NCBI RefSeq assembly: GCF_000430625.1
Contig: NZ_AUMJ01000018.1
Span: 1-64,000, forward strand
DNA from: Aneurinibacillus terranovensis DSM 18919
GTDB lineage: Bacteria > Bacillota > Bacilli > Aneurinibacillales > Aneurinibacillaceae
Length of the DNA stretch: 64,000 nt
Direction of reading: 5' to 3'
The notes under the pieces are model-generated. The model saw only the letters and a list, made by a program, of their open reading frames with translations. It searched no databases and had not been told where the DNA came from. Made by a program: the position numbers and the translations under genes. Shown piece after piece: positions 23,205-31,041 of this stretch; within the stretch, counting starts at the first letter, position 1, and each line of letters opens with the position of its first letter.

Positions 23205-24161
23205 TTATCCGATTCGGCCTACTTCATTTAATTTCTGCAGCGTTGTATCGTAAGCGGAAAGCACCTTCTGATTTGCCTCATAGCTGCGCATCACGTTCAG
23301 CATATCAATCATCGAACGACCGGCATCCACATTCGAACGTTCGATGAATCCCTGTTTAATGGAAATTTCCCCGTCGACTGCCGGGTTATAGGCAGGCGGC
23401 TGGCCCTGTCCCGCAGGTCCTGTGTAGCGGAAGGTCGTATCCGCCTGCTTCACAAGCTGCATGTCCGGGTTGTTGATTTTGACCAAGCGAAGCTGCACGG
23501 GCGGAGCTGTGCTTCCCGGTACGATAAGCTGGCCTGTCCCGGTCACCTGCAGGTTTTTACTGTCAAGCGGCAGACCGCCAAGCAGCGCGCGCAGATTCAC
23601 AGTCTGTCCGTTCGCTCCCAACACAGGATGGCCTTCGGGCGTCGCTAACATTCCGTTCGCGTCCATCGTCCAATTGCCGTTGCGCGTGTAGGAAACCTGG
23701 GGTTGTCCTTTCTCATCCACTGTCTGCACCGCGAAAAATATTTTGGGCTGTACCTGTCTTGCCCCCTGTGGTGGAACACCGTTGCGTACCTGTCCCGGTG
23801 GGATCGGTGTGCCGTTCTGCTGAACATAGACGGGTGCAAGATTCTCATCAGATAAGGCAATGTCGAGCGGTTTTCCCGTTTCTACAAGCGATCCCTGGAC
23901 AAAGTTGGGGACGAGTTCCTGGTTATATACGCCATAAGAGAGCTGGCCTATCGGGCTCCTCCCGCCGGGAAAAGCAGGCATTCCGGCAACGTTAGAAGTA
24001 TCGTGTATTCTTTCGAGCAAAAGTTCCGGAAAGCTCCGGTATACGGAGTCATCCGCTTTGTACCCTGGCGTATTCACATTGGCCAGATTATTCGTAATGG
24101 CTTCCTGGCGCGCCTGGTTGGCGATCATGCCGGAAGCCGCCGCATCGATTCCGCGCAGCAT
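23205..24161 (-). CDS. flhO: Flagellar hook-basal body protein (FlhO, FlgF/FlgG family)
   Basis: About 318 residues. N-terminal motif (RQEAITNNLANVNTPGYKAD) and C-terminal motif (GRSMIDMLNVMRSYEANQK, then DTTLQKLNEVGRIG) are those of flagellar rod/hook proteins. The middle is Pro/Gly-rich (GTPIPPGQVRNGVPPQGARQ). I use ATG 24161 because AGGGTGG is six bases upstream; ATG 24167 would sit on the ribosome site. It shares a transcript with flhP. It is 320 residues against about 270 for B. subtilis FlhO, because of the longer central domain. Confidence 0.85.
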   Translation of the reverse strand: MLRGIDAAASGMIANQARQEAITNNLANVNTPGYKADDSVYRSFPELLLERIHDTSNVAGMPAFPGGRSPIGQLSYGVYNQELVPNFVQGSLVETGKPLDIALSDENLAPVYVQQNGTPIPPGQVRNGVPPQGARQVQPKIFFAVQTVDEKGQPQVSYTRNGNWTMDANGMLATPEGHPVLGANGQTVNLRALLGGLPLDSKNLQVTGTGQLIVPGSTAPPVQLRLVKINNPDMQLVKQADTTFRYTGPAGQGQPPAYNPAVDGEISIKQGFIERSNVDAGRSMIDMLNVMRSYEANQKVLSAYDTTLQKLNEVGRIG

Positions 24162-24364
24162 ACCCATCCACCCTGCTTTCTTCCATCTTTTTCTTACTTT
24201 CCTCCACCTTGTCCAACTTCCATTAGCTCTTCTATAACTCTTCTATCTTCTGTCTTCTATGTTATTTCATGACTTACGCAAAGATATCGGAATTTTGGTG
24301 TTGTTTGAATTTTCGCTGCCTATAGTATACCAGATGTACCGAAAAAAAGAGTGAGGAAACCGGC

Positions 24365-25381
24365 CTAGGAGAAAATTTTCTTTTTGCTTCGGTTCTGGGG
24401 AGACTTGTCCAGATTCTCGAGCATGATACCTGTGCCCATCGCTACGCAGGCCATCGGGCTGTCTGCAACCATCACAGGCACCTTTAATTCCTCCGCGAGC
24501 AGTCGGTCCAACCCGTGCAAAAGCGCGCCTCCGCCTGTCAACATCACTCCACGGTCAATGATGTCCGCGGAAAGTTCCGGCGGTGTGCGTTCCAGAACGC
24601 TTTTCGACGCAAGCACAATCGCCTGAGCGACTTCTTCGAGCGCTTCCTGGACTTCATCGGATGTAATCGTAATGGTCTGCGGCAGCCCTGAGACCATGTC
24701 CCGGCCGCGGATATCGATCTCGTCGTTACGGGATCCGGGGAAGACCGTTCCAATCTGGATTTTAATGTCTTCCGCAGTACGTTCGCCAATGAGAAGCTTG
24801 TACTTTTCTTTAATATACTTCATAATCGCGGCGTCACACTTGTCCCCGGCCATTTTAATAGAAGAGGCGGTGACGATGTCTCCCATGGAAAGCACGGCTA
24901 CATCTGTCGTTCCACCGCCCATATCTACTACCATGTTGCCATAAGGCTGGAAGATATCCATCCCGGCACCCACGGCAGCCACTTTCGGCTCTTCTTCAAG
25001 GAACACTTCTTTGGCACCGCATCGGAGGGCTGCTTCTCTGATAGCTTTCTGCTCTACTGAGGTGATTCCCGTAGGTGTACAGATCAAGATACGCGGCCGA
25101 GCCATGAACCCTTTCACACCAATTTTTTTTACAAAATAATTGAGCATCGATTCCGTTATGTCGAAATCTGCGATAACCCCATCGCGAAGCGGACGGATGG
25201 CGACAATATTCCCGGGCGTACGACCCACCATGCGGCGCGCCTCTTCCCCTACTGCTAAGACTTTTTTCGTATAGCTGTCGATGGCAACAACCGATGGTTC
25301 ATCCAGTACGACGCCCCGTCCCCTGACAAAAATCAGTACGTTGGCCGTTCCTAAGTCAATTCCGATGTCTTTGCCTAACAT
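24365..25381 (-). CDS. mbl: MreB-like rod shape-determining protein Mbl
   Basis: A 338-residue bacterial actin that organises the cell-wall elongation machinery under the membrane. Nucleotide-binding motifs are IGIDLGTANVLIFVRGRG (phosphate 1), VVDMGGGTTDVAVLSMG (phosphate 2) and MLTGGGALLHGLDRLL (adenosine). The start is ATG 25381 behind AGGGAGG; the longer frame has no support. Directly upstream is spoIIID, as in B. subtilis, so I call it Mbl rather than MreB. The last residues (RSKKKIF) are basic. Confidence 0.92.
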   Translation of the reverse strand: MLGKDIGIDLGTANVLIFVRGRGVVLDEPSVVAIDSYTKKVLAVGEEARRMVGRTPGNIVAIRPLRDGVIADFDITESMLNYFVKKIGVKGFMARPRILICTPTGITSVEQKAIREAALRCGAKEVFLEEEPKVAAVGAGMDIFQPYGNMVVDMGGGTTDVAVLSMGDIVTASSIKMAGDKCDAAIMKYIKEKYKLLIGERTAEDIKIQIGTVFPGSRNDEIDIRGRDMVSGLPQTITITSDEVQEALEEVAQAIVLASKSVLERTPPELSADIIDRGVMLTGGGALLHGLDRLLAEELKVPVMVADSPMACVAMGTGIMLENLDKSPQNRSKKKIFS

Positions 25382-25458
25382 GAAAGGTCCTCCCTGCAAC
25401 AAGTGATTCATCAAAATATTGTACTATGCATTTAGTCATGTAACAAGGAGATTTTTTC

Positions 25459-25746
25459 CTATACGAACTCTTCTACGTTCCCCTTCACATTCGGGACTGT
25501 CTTGTGTTTGTATTTGATTTTCGTGGCCTCCCCTCCGCGCAAGTGTCGGACTGACTTATGGTATTCAAGAATCTCTTTGACTTCATTGGCTAATTCCGGG
25601 TTGATTTCAGGCAATCGTTCTGTCAGATCCTTGTGCACCGTACTTTTCGACACGCCAAATTCTTTGGCAATCTTACGAACCGTGTTGCGTGTTTCTACAA
25701 TATAGCGGCCTATCTTCATGGTTCGCTCTTTGATGTAATCGTGCAC
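25459..25746 (-). CDS. spoIIID: Sporulation transcriptional regulator SpoIIID
   Basis: This 95-residue regulator of the mother-cell sigma-E/sigma-K programme has a helix-turn-helix at about 23-43 (VRKIAKEFGVSKSTVHKDL) followed by TERLPEINPELANEVKEILE and HLRGGEATKIKYKH, all typical of the family. I start it at GTG 25746 (protein VHDYIKERTMKIG), which matches the usual N-terminus, with GGAGG at good spacing; the longer ATG-type frame adds eight unrelated residues. A sigma-E-like promoter lies upstream. Mbl follows 77 bases downstream. Confidence 0.93.
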   Translation of the reverse strand: MHDYIKERTMKIGRYIVETRNTVRKIAKEFGVSKSTVHKDLTERLPEINPELANEVKEILEYHKSVRHLRGGEATKIKYKHKTVPNVKGNVEEFV

Positions 25747-25781
25747 TCCCCTCGCCTCCCTAATGCTCATTAGTCTGATAC

Positions 25782-25810
25782 ATTATATTGAGAGGGGAGT
25801 CCATATATGC
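25782..25810 (-). promoter_or_regulatory. Sigma-E-like promoter for spoIIID
   Basis: Minus strand GCATATA (25810-25804), 14 bases, AATATAAT (25789-25782). The sigma-E consensus is close to KMATATT-N14-CATACAAT; the -10 has two mismatches. The -35 is almost identical to the one before spoIID. Confidence 0.45.
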
Positions 25811-25811
25811 G

Positions 25812-25848
25812 AAAAAAGGCTGATTGGTACATGCCATCAGCCTTTTTT
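25812..25848 (-). terminator. Terminator of spoIIQ
   Basis: AAAAAAGGCTGAT and ATCAGCCTTTTTT form a 13-bp stem with an 11-base loop. On the minus strand the T-run follows the spoIIQ stop codon at 25878. Confidence 0.85.
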
Positions 25849-25877
25849 CTTCAATTTTCTTACGGAATCATCGGTTT

Positions 25878-26606
25878 TTACTTTGCAGCGGGAGTGGTAT
25901 CGGTGGATGCGAGATATTTATCGGGTTGGACAGCTTCCCCGTTTTTGCGGACTTCAAAGTGCAGGTGAATGCCAAGGTCTTTTTCAAAGACGTTGCGTCC
26001 GGCTGTTCCGAGAACTTCGCCTTTTGTTACCTGGTCACCGACAGCTACTTTCGCATCGTCCAGGCTGGCGTATACGGTTTTCAGGCCGCCCGGATGCTCC
26101 ACTTCGACTTCAAATCCCAGCATCGGGTCGCGTTCTGCCTTCGTTACTTTACCGTCAGCAGAGGCAATGACATCGAATGCTTTTTTATCCTTTGCCGCAA
26201 TGTCAAGCCCGGTGTTCGGCCAGTATGAATGATCATACTGAACGAGGGCCGCTTCCTGTTCTTTCTTGTCAGCCGATGCATCAAAATAATTCATAACGGT
26301 CTGCGTCTGTGCCGCTTCCTTCACCGGCCAGATAAACGGTTTATCTGTTTGTGCTACCGGTACAGCCTGCTGCGGTTCTGTCAATTGAGCGGTTTGGTCC
26401 TTTGTTCCCTGCTTGGCGGGAATCCCTGCATCCATTCTGTTGATCGAATACTGCTTGCTGCCCTGATACCACATAATTGATGCTAGAATGATTGCTGCGA
26501 TTCCCATGTAGAGAGCAGGAAATGTCCAACGTTTACCTAAAATACGCTTCCAGCCGCCCACTTTGACTTTTTGAACCGGGCTGGATTGTTTTTGTTCTTC
26601 ACTCAT
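25878..26606 (-). CDS. spoIIQ: Stage II sporulation protein SpoIIQ (LytM/M23-like domain)
   Basis: The 242-residue protein has one N-terminal membrane helix (about 30-50, FPALYMGIAAIILASIMWYQ) and an outside LytM-type domain. In B. subtilis it is made in the forespore, and across the two septal membranes it binds SpoIIIAH to hold the engulfing membranes. The M23 zinc site is half-kept: HLHFEV is present, but the first motif, normally HxGxDxA, reads NTGLDIA with Asn in place of His. That suggests a non-catalytic scaffold, as in B. subtilis, where the corresponding His is also changed. A sigma-F-like promoter lies upstream. Confidence 0.88.
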   Translation of the reverse strand: MSEEQKQSSPVQKVKVGGWKRILGKRWTFPALYMGIAAIILASIMWYQGSKQYSINRMDAGIPAKQGTKDQTAQLTEPQQAVPVAQTDKPFIWPVKEAAQTQTVMNYFDASADKKEQEAALVQYDHSYWPNTGLDIAAKDKKAFDVIASADGKVTKAERDPMLGFEVEVEHPGGLKTVYASLDDAKVAVGDQVTKGEVLGTAGRNVFEKDLGIHLHFEVRKNGEAVQPDKYLASTDTTPAAK

Positions 26607-26626
26607 TAATTATCACCTCAAATCCC

Positions 26627-26655
26627 ATTGTTGACAGGATAATGAGGTTATAAAC
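26627..26655 (-). promoter_or_regulatory. Sigma-F-like promoter for spoIIQ
   Basis: Minus strand GTTTA (26655-26651), 15 bases, GTCAACAAT (26635-26627). Consensus is GYWTA-N15-GGNRANANT; only the second G of the -10 differs. The start codon is 21 bases further, behind GAGGTG. Confidence 0.55.
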
Positions 26656-26671
26656 ATGGTGATCGATAAGA

Positions 26672-27727
26672 TTATGAATTTTTTGCTTTCAGCCATTTCA
26701 TGTCGGACTCGACTGATACTCCCCTGTAAAAATAACGGACGATGTCATCGGCGGCTTTTCCCTGTTTGGCCATCCCATTGGCCCCCCACTGGCTCATGCC
26801 GACACCGTGGCCATAGCCTTTCGTATGGATGATAACGTTGTTTTTTTCAATCGAAAAGGAGAACTGCGTAGAGTACAGGCCAAGCTTCTCACGAATTTCC
26901 CGGCCGGTGTATTCTTTGTCTCCGATGCGTATTTTACCGACCCGCTTGCCCGGCGTGTAAGAAAGCACATGCTGCCAGGATGAACCGCCTGTCATCGCAG
27001 CCTGCGCCATGTTAATTCTAAGCTTTCTTTCAAATTCATATAGAGGCAGGCTAACTGTATCCTCGTAATGGGGTGCGTCTTTATCCCATGGAACGGCGAC
27101 GCTTTGCAGGTACGGAATTTTCTGCCCCCAGTAATCTTCCGCACTCTCTGTATATCCGTTGCTCGTGGAAAAAAATGTAGCATTGATCGGTTTGTTCCCG
27201 TAAGTAAGGATTTGATTTGTCGTTTCGACCACCGCCTGATGAACCCGCTGCTGTTTCCAGCTGTAATCGCGGCCCCAGTTATTGCGAAGCTGACTGTCGT
27301 CATAATATACCTGATGCTTGACGGTGTCGGTGACATACGCTCCTTTCGGAACATCATTAAAGTTATTGCCGAGTATGCGGCGGACGATGTATGTTCGCGC
27401 GGCCAACGCCTGTGCTTTCAGGGCTTCGAGTTCGAATTCGGCAGGCTCCTCGGCTGCGACCACGCCCTCGATATATTTTTCAATCGGTACGTCCTCTACT
27501 TTCCCCGTTTCTACGCGGAAAACGCGGACAATATACGGATTCGGCTCTTCCTGTTTTACCTGCGGTGTGCGGGACACTCCGGAAACAGGGACCGCTTGAT
27601 TGGAGTTGAGAGGACTGGCGCCGGAACCCGATAGAAAAACAAGCGCTGACGGGACGACAAGCAGAATGATTACGCTGGCGAATAGACCGTACAAGATATA
27701 ATACTTCGTTTGTTTTTGCCGTTTCAT
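26672..27727 (-). CDS. spoIID: Stage II sporulation protein D (SpoIID)
   Basis: About 351 residues: an N-terminal membrane anchor (YYILYGLFASVIILLVVPSA), then the SpoIID/LytB lytic transglycosylase domain. The active-site glutamate region is GVVAAEEPAEFELEALKAQA. The zinc/His cluster region YGHGVGMSQWGANGMAKQG is intact. The protein cuts peptidoglycan during engulfment together with SpoIIM and SpoIIP. Start at ATG 27727 behind AAAGGGG. Its place between murA and spoIIQ matches Bacillus order, except that a YcdB-type gene and a toxin-antitoxin pair stand between it and murA here. Confidence 0.93.
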   Translation of the reverse strand: MKRQKQTKYYILYGLFASVIILLVVPSALVFLSGSGASPLNSNQAVPVSGVSRTPQVKQEEPNPYIVRVFRVETGKVEDVPIEKYIEGVVAAEEPAEFELEALKAQALAARTYIVRRILGNNFNDVPKGAYVTDTVKHQVYYDDSQLRNNWGRDYSWKQQRVHQAVVETTNQILTYGNKPINATFFSTSNGYTESAEDYWGQKIPYLQSVAVPWDKDAPHYEDTVSLPLYEFERKLRINMAQAAMTGGSSWQHVLSYTPGKRVGKIRIGDKEYTGREIREKLGLYSTQFSFSIEKNNVIIHTKGYGHGVGMSQWGANGMAKQGKAADDIVRYFYRGVSVESDMKWLKAKNS

Positions 27728-27768
27728 ATCGTTCCCCTTTCTCGCTGCTGATGGACAACTCATTAGTA

Positions 27769-27797
27769 AGAGTATGAGGCAGGGGGACGAGATATGC
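27769..27797 (-). promoter_or_regulatory. Sigma-E-like promoter for spoIID
   Basis: Minus strand GCATATC (27797-27791), 14 bases, CATACTCT (27776-27769). One mismatch to CATACANT. spoIID is a known sigma-E gene in B. subtilis. About 40 bases upstream of the start codon. Confidence 0.55.
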
Positions 27798-27916
27798 GGG
27801 GAATTGTGAGAGGAGGATGGATCATTTTTAGTTTTTCGTTCTCTTTCTTTTCAAGGAAATATAACTGTTCCCTTTTCCGCCCGGCACAGGAATCTTAAAC
27901 ACATTTTTTTGATGTA

Positions 27917-27951
27917 GAAAAAAGACACCATTCCTTTATTGGAATGGCGCC
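27917..27951 (-). terminator. Terminator of the YcdB/YcdC-type gene
   Basis: On the minus strand CCATTCC pairs with GGAATGG around a six-base loop and the following bases are TGTCTTTTTTC. It lies about 50 bases beyond the stop codon at 28005. The rest of the 27798-28004 gap shows nothing else. Confidence 0.65.
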
Positions 27952-28004
27952 GAAGTTTGTGAAATAGTCGATTTTTGTTACTGATCGCATTACTTATCGC
28001 ACTA

Positions 28005-29660
28005 CTACTCATGTCCGACTTCGATGACCTGGCCTGTGAGGGCGTCGATGTATTCGCCGTTATACCGGGTTGCCGGGGCGTAGACAAGAACCGGGGCAGG
28101 GGCTTTCTGGCCCATGAATTCGGGCCACATGTACTGTAGGGTTAGCGGGTATTTGTTAAGATAGGCGGCAGCGGCCTGCTCTTTTGTTACGATGTTTCTG
28201 CTGTCAGGCAGGGAGGCTTTGACGTCTCCTCCACGGAGGAAAATGTTGCGGACTTTTCCTGTGGTAAGGTCAACCTCTACGCTGGTGGCACGGCTGGAAA
28301 CGGGTATGCCGTTATTCAGCTCGGTAAATGTAACAAACAGAAAATGCGGCATCGTAGGTAGCTTATTTTTATCCACCCAGCCGGGGATCGCTCCCTGTTC
28401 GAAGCAGCTCATTTGCACTTGCTTCACATCCGTCGGCAGATATTTTTCCGCCGCTTCCAGTGCGATATTTTGCGCTTCATCTTTTGTAACGGTCTCTTTT
28501 ATACTTTCCGCTTCTTCCCCGAAAATGGAACCTATCTGCATGACTCTTCCTTCACTCGTCGTTTGAACCGAATACCCCGCGTTTCCGCGGTCATCCTTTC
28601 TCCACTGGTACATTGTTGCTTCTCGTTCCTTCATTCCATGCTTTTCTTCCTCAAGCTTATAGCCGGTTACATCAACGCCAAATTCATTCATAAGTAACTC
28701 AGCCGCTTCTTTGGCTGATTTGGCCACAAGTACTTTTCCAAGGGGAGAAACGTTTACCGTTTTGGTTCGCTCGTTAAAATCCATTCCAGCCTGTACTGGC
28801 TGACCTGTTCGCGCGTCAATAGGCTGAAGACCTAAAGGCATATACTTAAGCACCGGATGAATCCCTACGGGCCCGTTCCATGTATAGGCTGTGGGCTGCG
28901 CTTCATCATAAACGAGCTTCAAATTAACGGATGCGACATACGCTTTTTCCGCCTCTTCCTGTGTTATGAGCTTCGCTGCATCCGGAAATTTACTTTCATC
29001 TATCTGCTCACGATTCAGATTGTAAAAACTCACCACGTGGCCCGCTTCATTTACACCAATGCGGTATCCGCTGTTGGTGAGTGCAATTCCTTTCACCATG
29101 CGGAGAAAAGAAACAACTGCTTCACTATAAGATGCCCGGTTTCCGTTTTTATCTACCGACGTCATCCCACCTGACTCAACGAAATCCGACATCTTATAGT
29201 TCTTTACCTGATCTTCGCCAATTACACTCGTTAAGAAAACCTCAGCCTTTTCCTTTGCGGCAAAAGGTGCCGGGTTTTTATCGGACGCCCATAACGGGTC
29301 GTGGATATTAAAATTAAATAAGGCACCTGTATTGCCATTAATCATCACAATCGCACTGGCGATTTCTCCCTCGGCTGTTTTATCGGGATTAGGATTTTTA
29401 CTTAGGAAGATAACCCATAAACCGTTTTCACTGTGTTTGTTCATAATTGTAAAATCTTTTAACTCCGGCACCAGACTGTACAGCTTATCCAGTGATTCCT
29501 GAACCACTTGAGGCAGCGGCTGTTCCGCTAAAGCGTCCGCAGCGGTTTTAACGGCCGTTGCAGCTGCAGTTGGTTCTGATGCAAAAATGGATGTGGTGGA
29601 AATGGTGGAAAGAAGGCTTCCCGCAAGAAGAGCAATCATAAGCTTTCTTGTCTGTTTCAT
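28005..29660 (-). CDS. Exported YcdB/YcdC-domain protein
   Basis: A 551-residue protein. Signal peptide at residues 1-28 (LMIALLAGSLLSTISTTSIF). The mature part contains repeats of the YcdB/YcdC (PepSY-propeptide-like) kind: AIVMINGNTGALFNFNIHDP, then VVSFYNLNREQ and ITQEEAEKAYVASVNLKL, and late in the protein GIPVSSRATSVEVDLTTGKV and IVTKEQAAAAYLNKYPLTLQ. The family is found in many spore formers and often regulates extracellular peptidases or has no known job. No catalytic site is visible. It lies between spoIID and the MNT/HEPN pair. ATG 29660 follows AAGGGGGGAG. Confidence 0.7.
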   Translation of the reverse strand: MKQTRKLMIALLAGSLLSTISTTSIFASEPTAAATAVKTAADALAEQPLPQVVQESLDKLYSLVPELKDFTIMNKHSENGLWVIFLSKNPNPDKTAEGEIASAIVMINGNTGALFNFNIHDPLWASDKNPAPFAAKEKAEVFLTSVIGEDQVKNYKMSDFVESGGMTSVDKNGNRASYSEAVVSFLRMVKGIALTNSGYRIGVNEAGHVVSFYNLNREQIDESKFPDAAKLITQEEAEKAYVASVNLKLVYDEAQPTAYTWNGPVGIHPVLKYMPLGLQPIDARTGQPVQAGMDFNERTKTVNVSPLGKVLVAKSAKEAAELLMNEFGVDVTGYKLEEEKHGMKEREATMYQWRKDDRGNAGYSVQTTSEGRVMQIGSIFGEEAESIKETVTKDEAQNIALEAAEKYLPTDVKQVQMSCFEQGAIPGWVDKNKLPTMPHFLFVTFTELNNGIPVSSRATSVEVDLTTGKVRNIFLRGGDVKASLPDSRNIVTKEQAAAAYLNKYPLTLQYMWPEFMGQKAPAPVLVYAPATRYNGEYIDALTGQVIEVGHE

Positions 29661-29905
29661 ATATATCTCCCCCCTTAGTAACTGACCGACTCTTTTTTAG
29701 CTCATTAAATAATAGACGAAACAGCAGGTCAAAATGTTTCAAAAATGTTGAGCTTAAGCTGTCTATTTATGTGCGATGCGTATAGATCTACAGCTGTGGT
29801 ACCATATTGGTTAACAAAAATGGAATGCCGTGAGATCGTTACGTTCACGCCTTTCACGTTATAGTAAAATAAAAGGGATAGTTTGGAATAGAGGAGGAAT
29901 GCAAT

Positions 29906-30202
29906 ATGCTGCTGCCAAAAGGATTGCACGAACAAATTGTCCGGATTGTTTCAGGCGTAGCAGATGTTGAAAAAGTGATTCTTTTTGGTTCGCGTGCATG
30001 CGGGGATGCAAATGATCGTTCTGATGTCGATCTCGCTATAGTTTGTCCGAATGCCAACCAAAAGCAATGGATCGAACTCGCCTTTGCCCTGGAAGAAATA
30101 GATACCTTATTGAAACTGGATGTGGTTCGTTTAGAGGAAGCGTCGATGCCCCTACAGAATAAAATTCAGGAAGAGGGGGTTGTGTTGTATGAGCGAACGT
30201 AA
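29906..30202 (+). CDS. mntA: MNT-type nucleotidyltransferase antitoxin (MntA)
   Basis: The 98-residue minimal nucleotidyltransferase has motif GSRACGDANDRSDVDLAI (GSx10DxD, the two metal Asp residues), and LKLDVVRLEEA supplies the third Asp. In MNT/HEPN pairs such as MntA-HepT the antitoxin transfers AMP to a tyrosine of the HEPN toxin. ATG 29906 follows GAGGAGG. It overlaps the HEPN gene by 14 bases. All catalytic positions seem present, so it is likely active. The 29661-29905 gap holds the shared promoter area; I see TTCACG and TAAAAT but no clear spacing. Confidence 0.85.
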   Translation: MLLPKGLHEQIVRIVSGVADVEKVILFGSRACGDANDRSDVDLAIVCPNANQKQWIELAFALEEIDTLLKLDVVRLEEASMPLQNKIQEEGVVLYERT

Positions 30203-30587
30203 GGCAATACAAAGTCTGCTGAACTTGGAAAGGTCTCTAACAAGGTTAGGTGAGGCTCTAAAAGAGAAGGAAGAAAACTCGTTAATGATCGATGGGACAA
30301 TTCAGCGATTTGAATTTGTGATTGAACTATTTTGGAAATCCCTAAAACGGTTGCTTGAAGAGGAAGGGATCCATACCAATACCCCGCGGGAATCGTTAAA
30401 ACAGGCTTATCAGGCTGGATGGTTGCATGATGAAAACATCTGGCTTCAAATGCTGCGTGACCACAATGAAACTTCGCATGTATACGATGAAGAGGCCGCC
30501 AGAAGAATTTACGACAATATCAAACAATACTATCCTCATATGGTGAATACTTATGAATTACTAAAAAGAAACTATATAATAGAGTAG
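30189..30587 (+). CDS. hepT: HEPN-type toxin partner (HepT / HI0074-like)
   Basis: A 132-residue all-helical protein of the nucleotidyltransferase-substrate-binding/HEPN group (TIGR01987-like). The start is FEFVIELFWKSLKRLLEEEG. Near residues 96-103 the sequence RDHNETSHVYDE holds an R-x6-H ribonuclease-like motif followed by a Tyr four residues further, which matches the site modified by MntA. It starts at ATG 30189 inside the end of mntA, with AGAGGGGG as ribosome site. Such pairs act as toxin-antitoxin modules and some as phage defence. Not truncated. The palindromic repeat cluster begins 35 bases after it. Confidence 0.82.
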   Translation: MSERKAIQSLLNLERSLTRLGEALKEKEENSLMIDGTIQRFEFVIELFWKSLKRLLEEEGIHTNTPRESLKQAYQAGWLHDENIWLQMLRDHNETSHVYDEEAARRIYDNIKQYYPHMVNTYELLKRNYIIE

Positions 30588-30621
30588 GTTATTATTACCT
30601 GGGATCAAATCCAACAATGCT

Positions 30622-30825
30622 TTGAGAAAAACTCGCGGGCGTTGCCGCTCGTCCTTTTTCTGCAGGGAAGCGAAACGGCCGCTTAGTGACCGGAAGGTCG
30701 GACCGACAAAACATCCGGGTATCTCAAGGATGGAGACAATTGTCGGTCTGATCGACCTTCCGGCCACACGCTCCACATCGAAAAAGAAACGTTCGGCACA
30801 CCCCCGCGAGTTTTTCTCAGGTGAC
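30622..30825. repeat. Palindromic intergenic element, long copy (copy B)
   Basis: It equals the copy at 7472-7592 for about 57 bases on the left (ending AAACGGCC) and about 60 bases on the right (beginning ACACGCTCC). Between these lie about 80 extra bases (30681-30763). The insert is itself a palindrome: CCGGAAGGTCG and GACCGAC pair with GTCGGTC and CGACCTTCCGG, and it ends in a copy of CGGCC. The outer arms GAGAAAAACTCGCGGG and CCCGCGAGTTTTTCTC are perfect complements. No open frame. Confidence 0.85.
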
Positions 30826-30833
30826 CAATGGAA

Positions 30834-30877
30834 GAAAGTATATGTTGCTTTAACACTGTAAAGCAACATATACTTTC
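30834..30877. repeat. 19-bp perfect hairpin
   Basis: GAAAGTATATGTTGCTTTA (30834-30852) and its exact complement (30859-30877) with a six-base loop. It joins the palindromic element to the R2 repeat. It has a TTTCTTTAA tail on the plus strand. Confidence 0.85.
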
Positions 30878-30980
30878 TTTAACGGTAAAGAAAACTTGGC
30901 TAGCGCCAAGCCAAAGGAGCAGGCGGTAGCCTTAGTTGCACTTTGGCGTATAGGAAAGTTATACTTTCCTATACGCCAAA
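30878..30980. repeat. Hairpin repeat (family R2), single unit
   Basis: Contains AAAACTTGGCTAGCGCC, a GCCAAAGGAGCAGGCGG loop and TAGCCTTAG, closely matching 21918-22020. It ends in an 18-bp perfect hairpin TTTGGCGTATAGGAAAGT (30942-30959) with 30963-30980. The same CTTTCCTATACGC end occurs in the 21.9 kb copy, and a degenerate one in the 59.1 kb copy. Confidence 0.75.
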
Positions 30981-31018
30981 AAAGAGGCCTGCGCGTTGTA
31001 TAAACGGCAGGCCTCTTT
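30978..31018 (-). terminator. Terminator of murA
   Basis: AAAGAGGCCTGC and GCAGGCCTCTTT form a 12-bp stem with a 14-base loop, followed on the minus strand by TTTTTGG. 24 bases beyond the murA stop. Confidence 0.85.
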
Positions 31019-31041
31019 CATATAAATGATTAATAATACCA

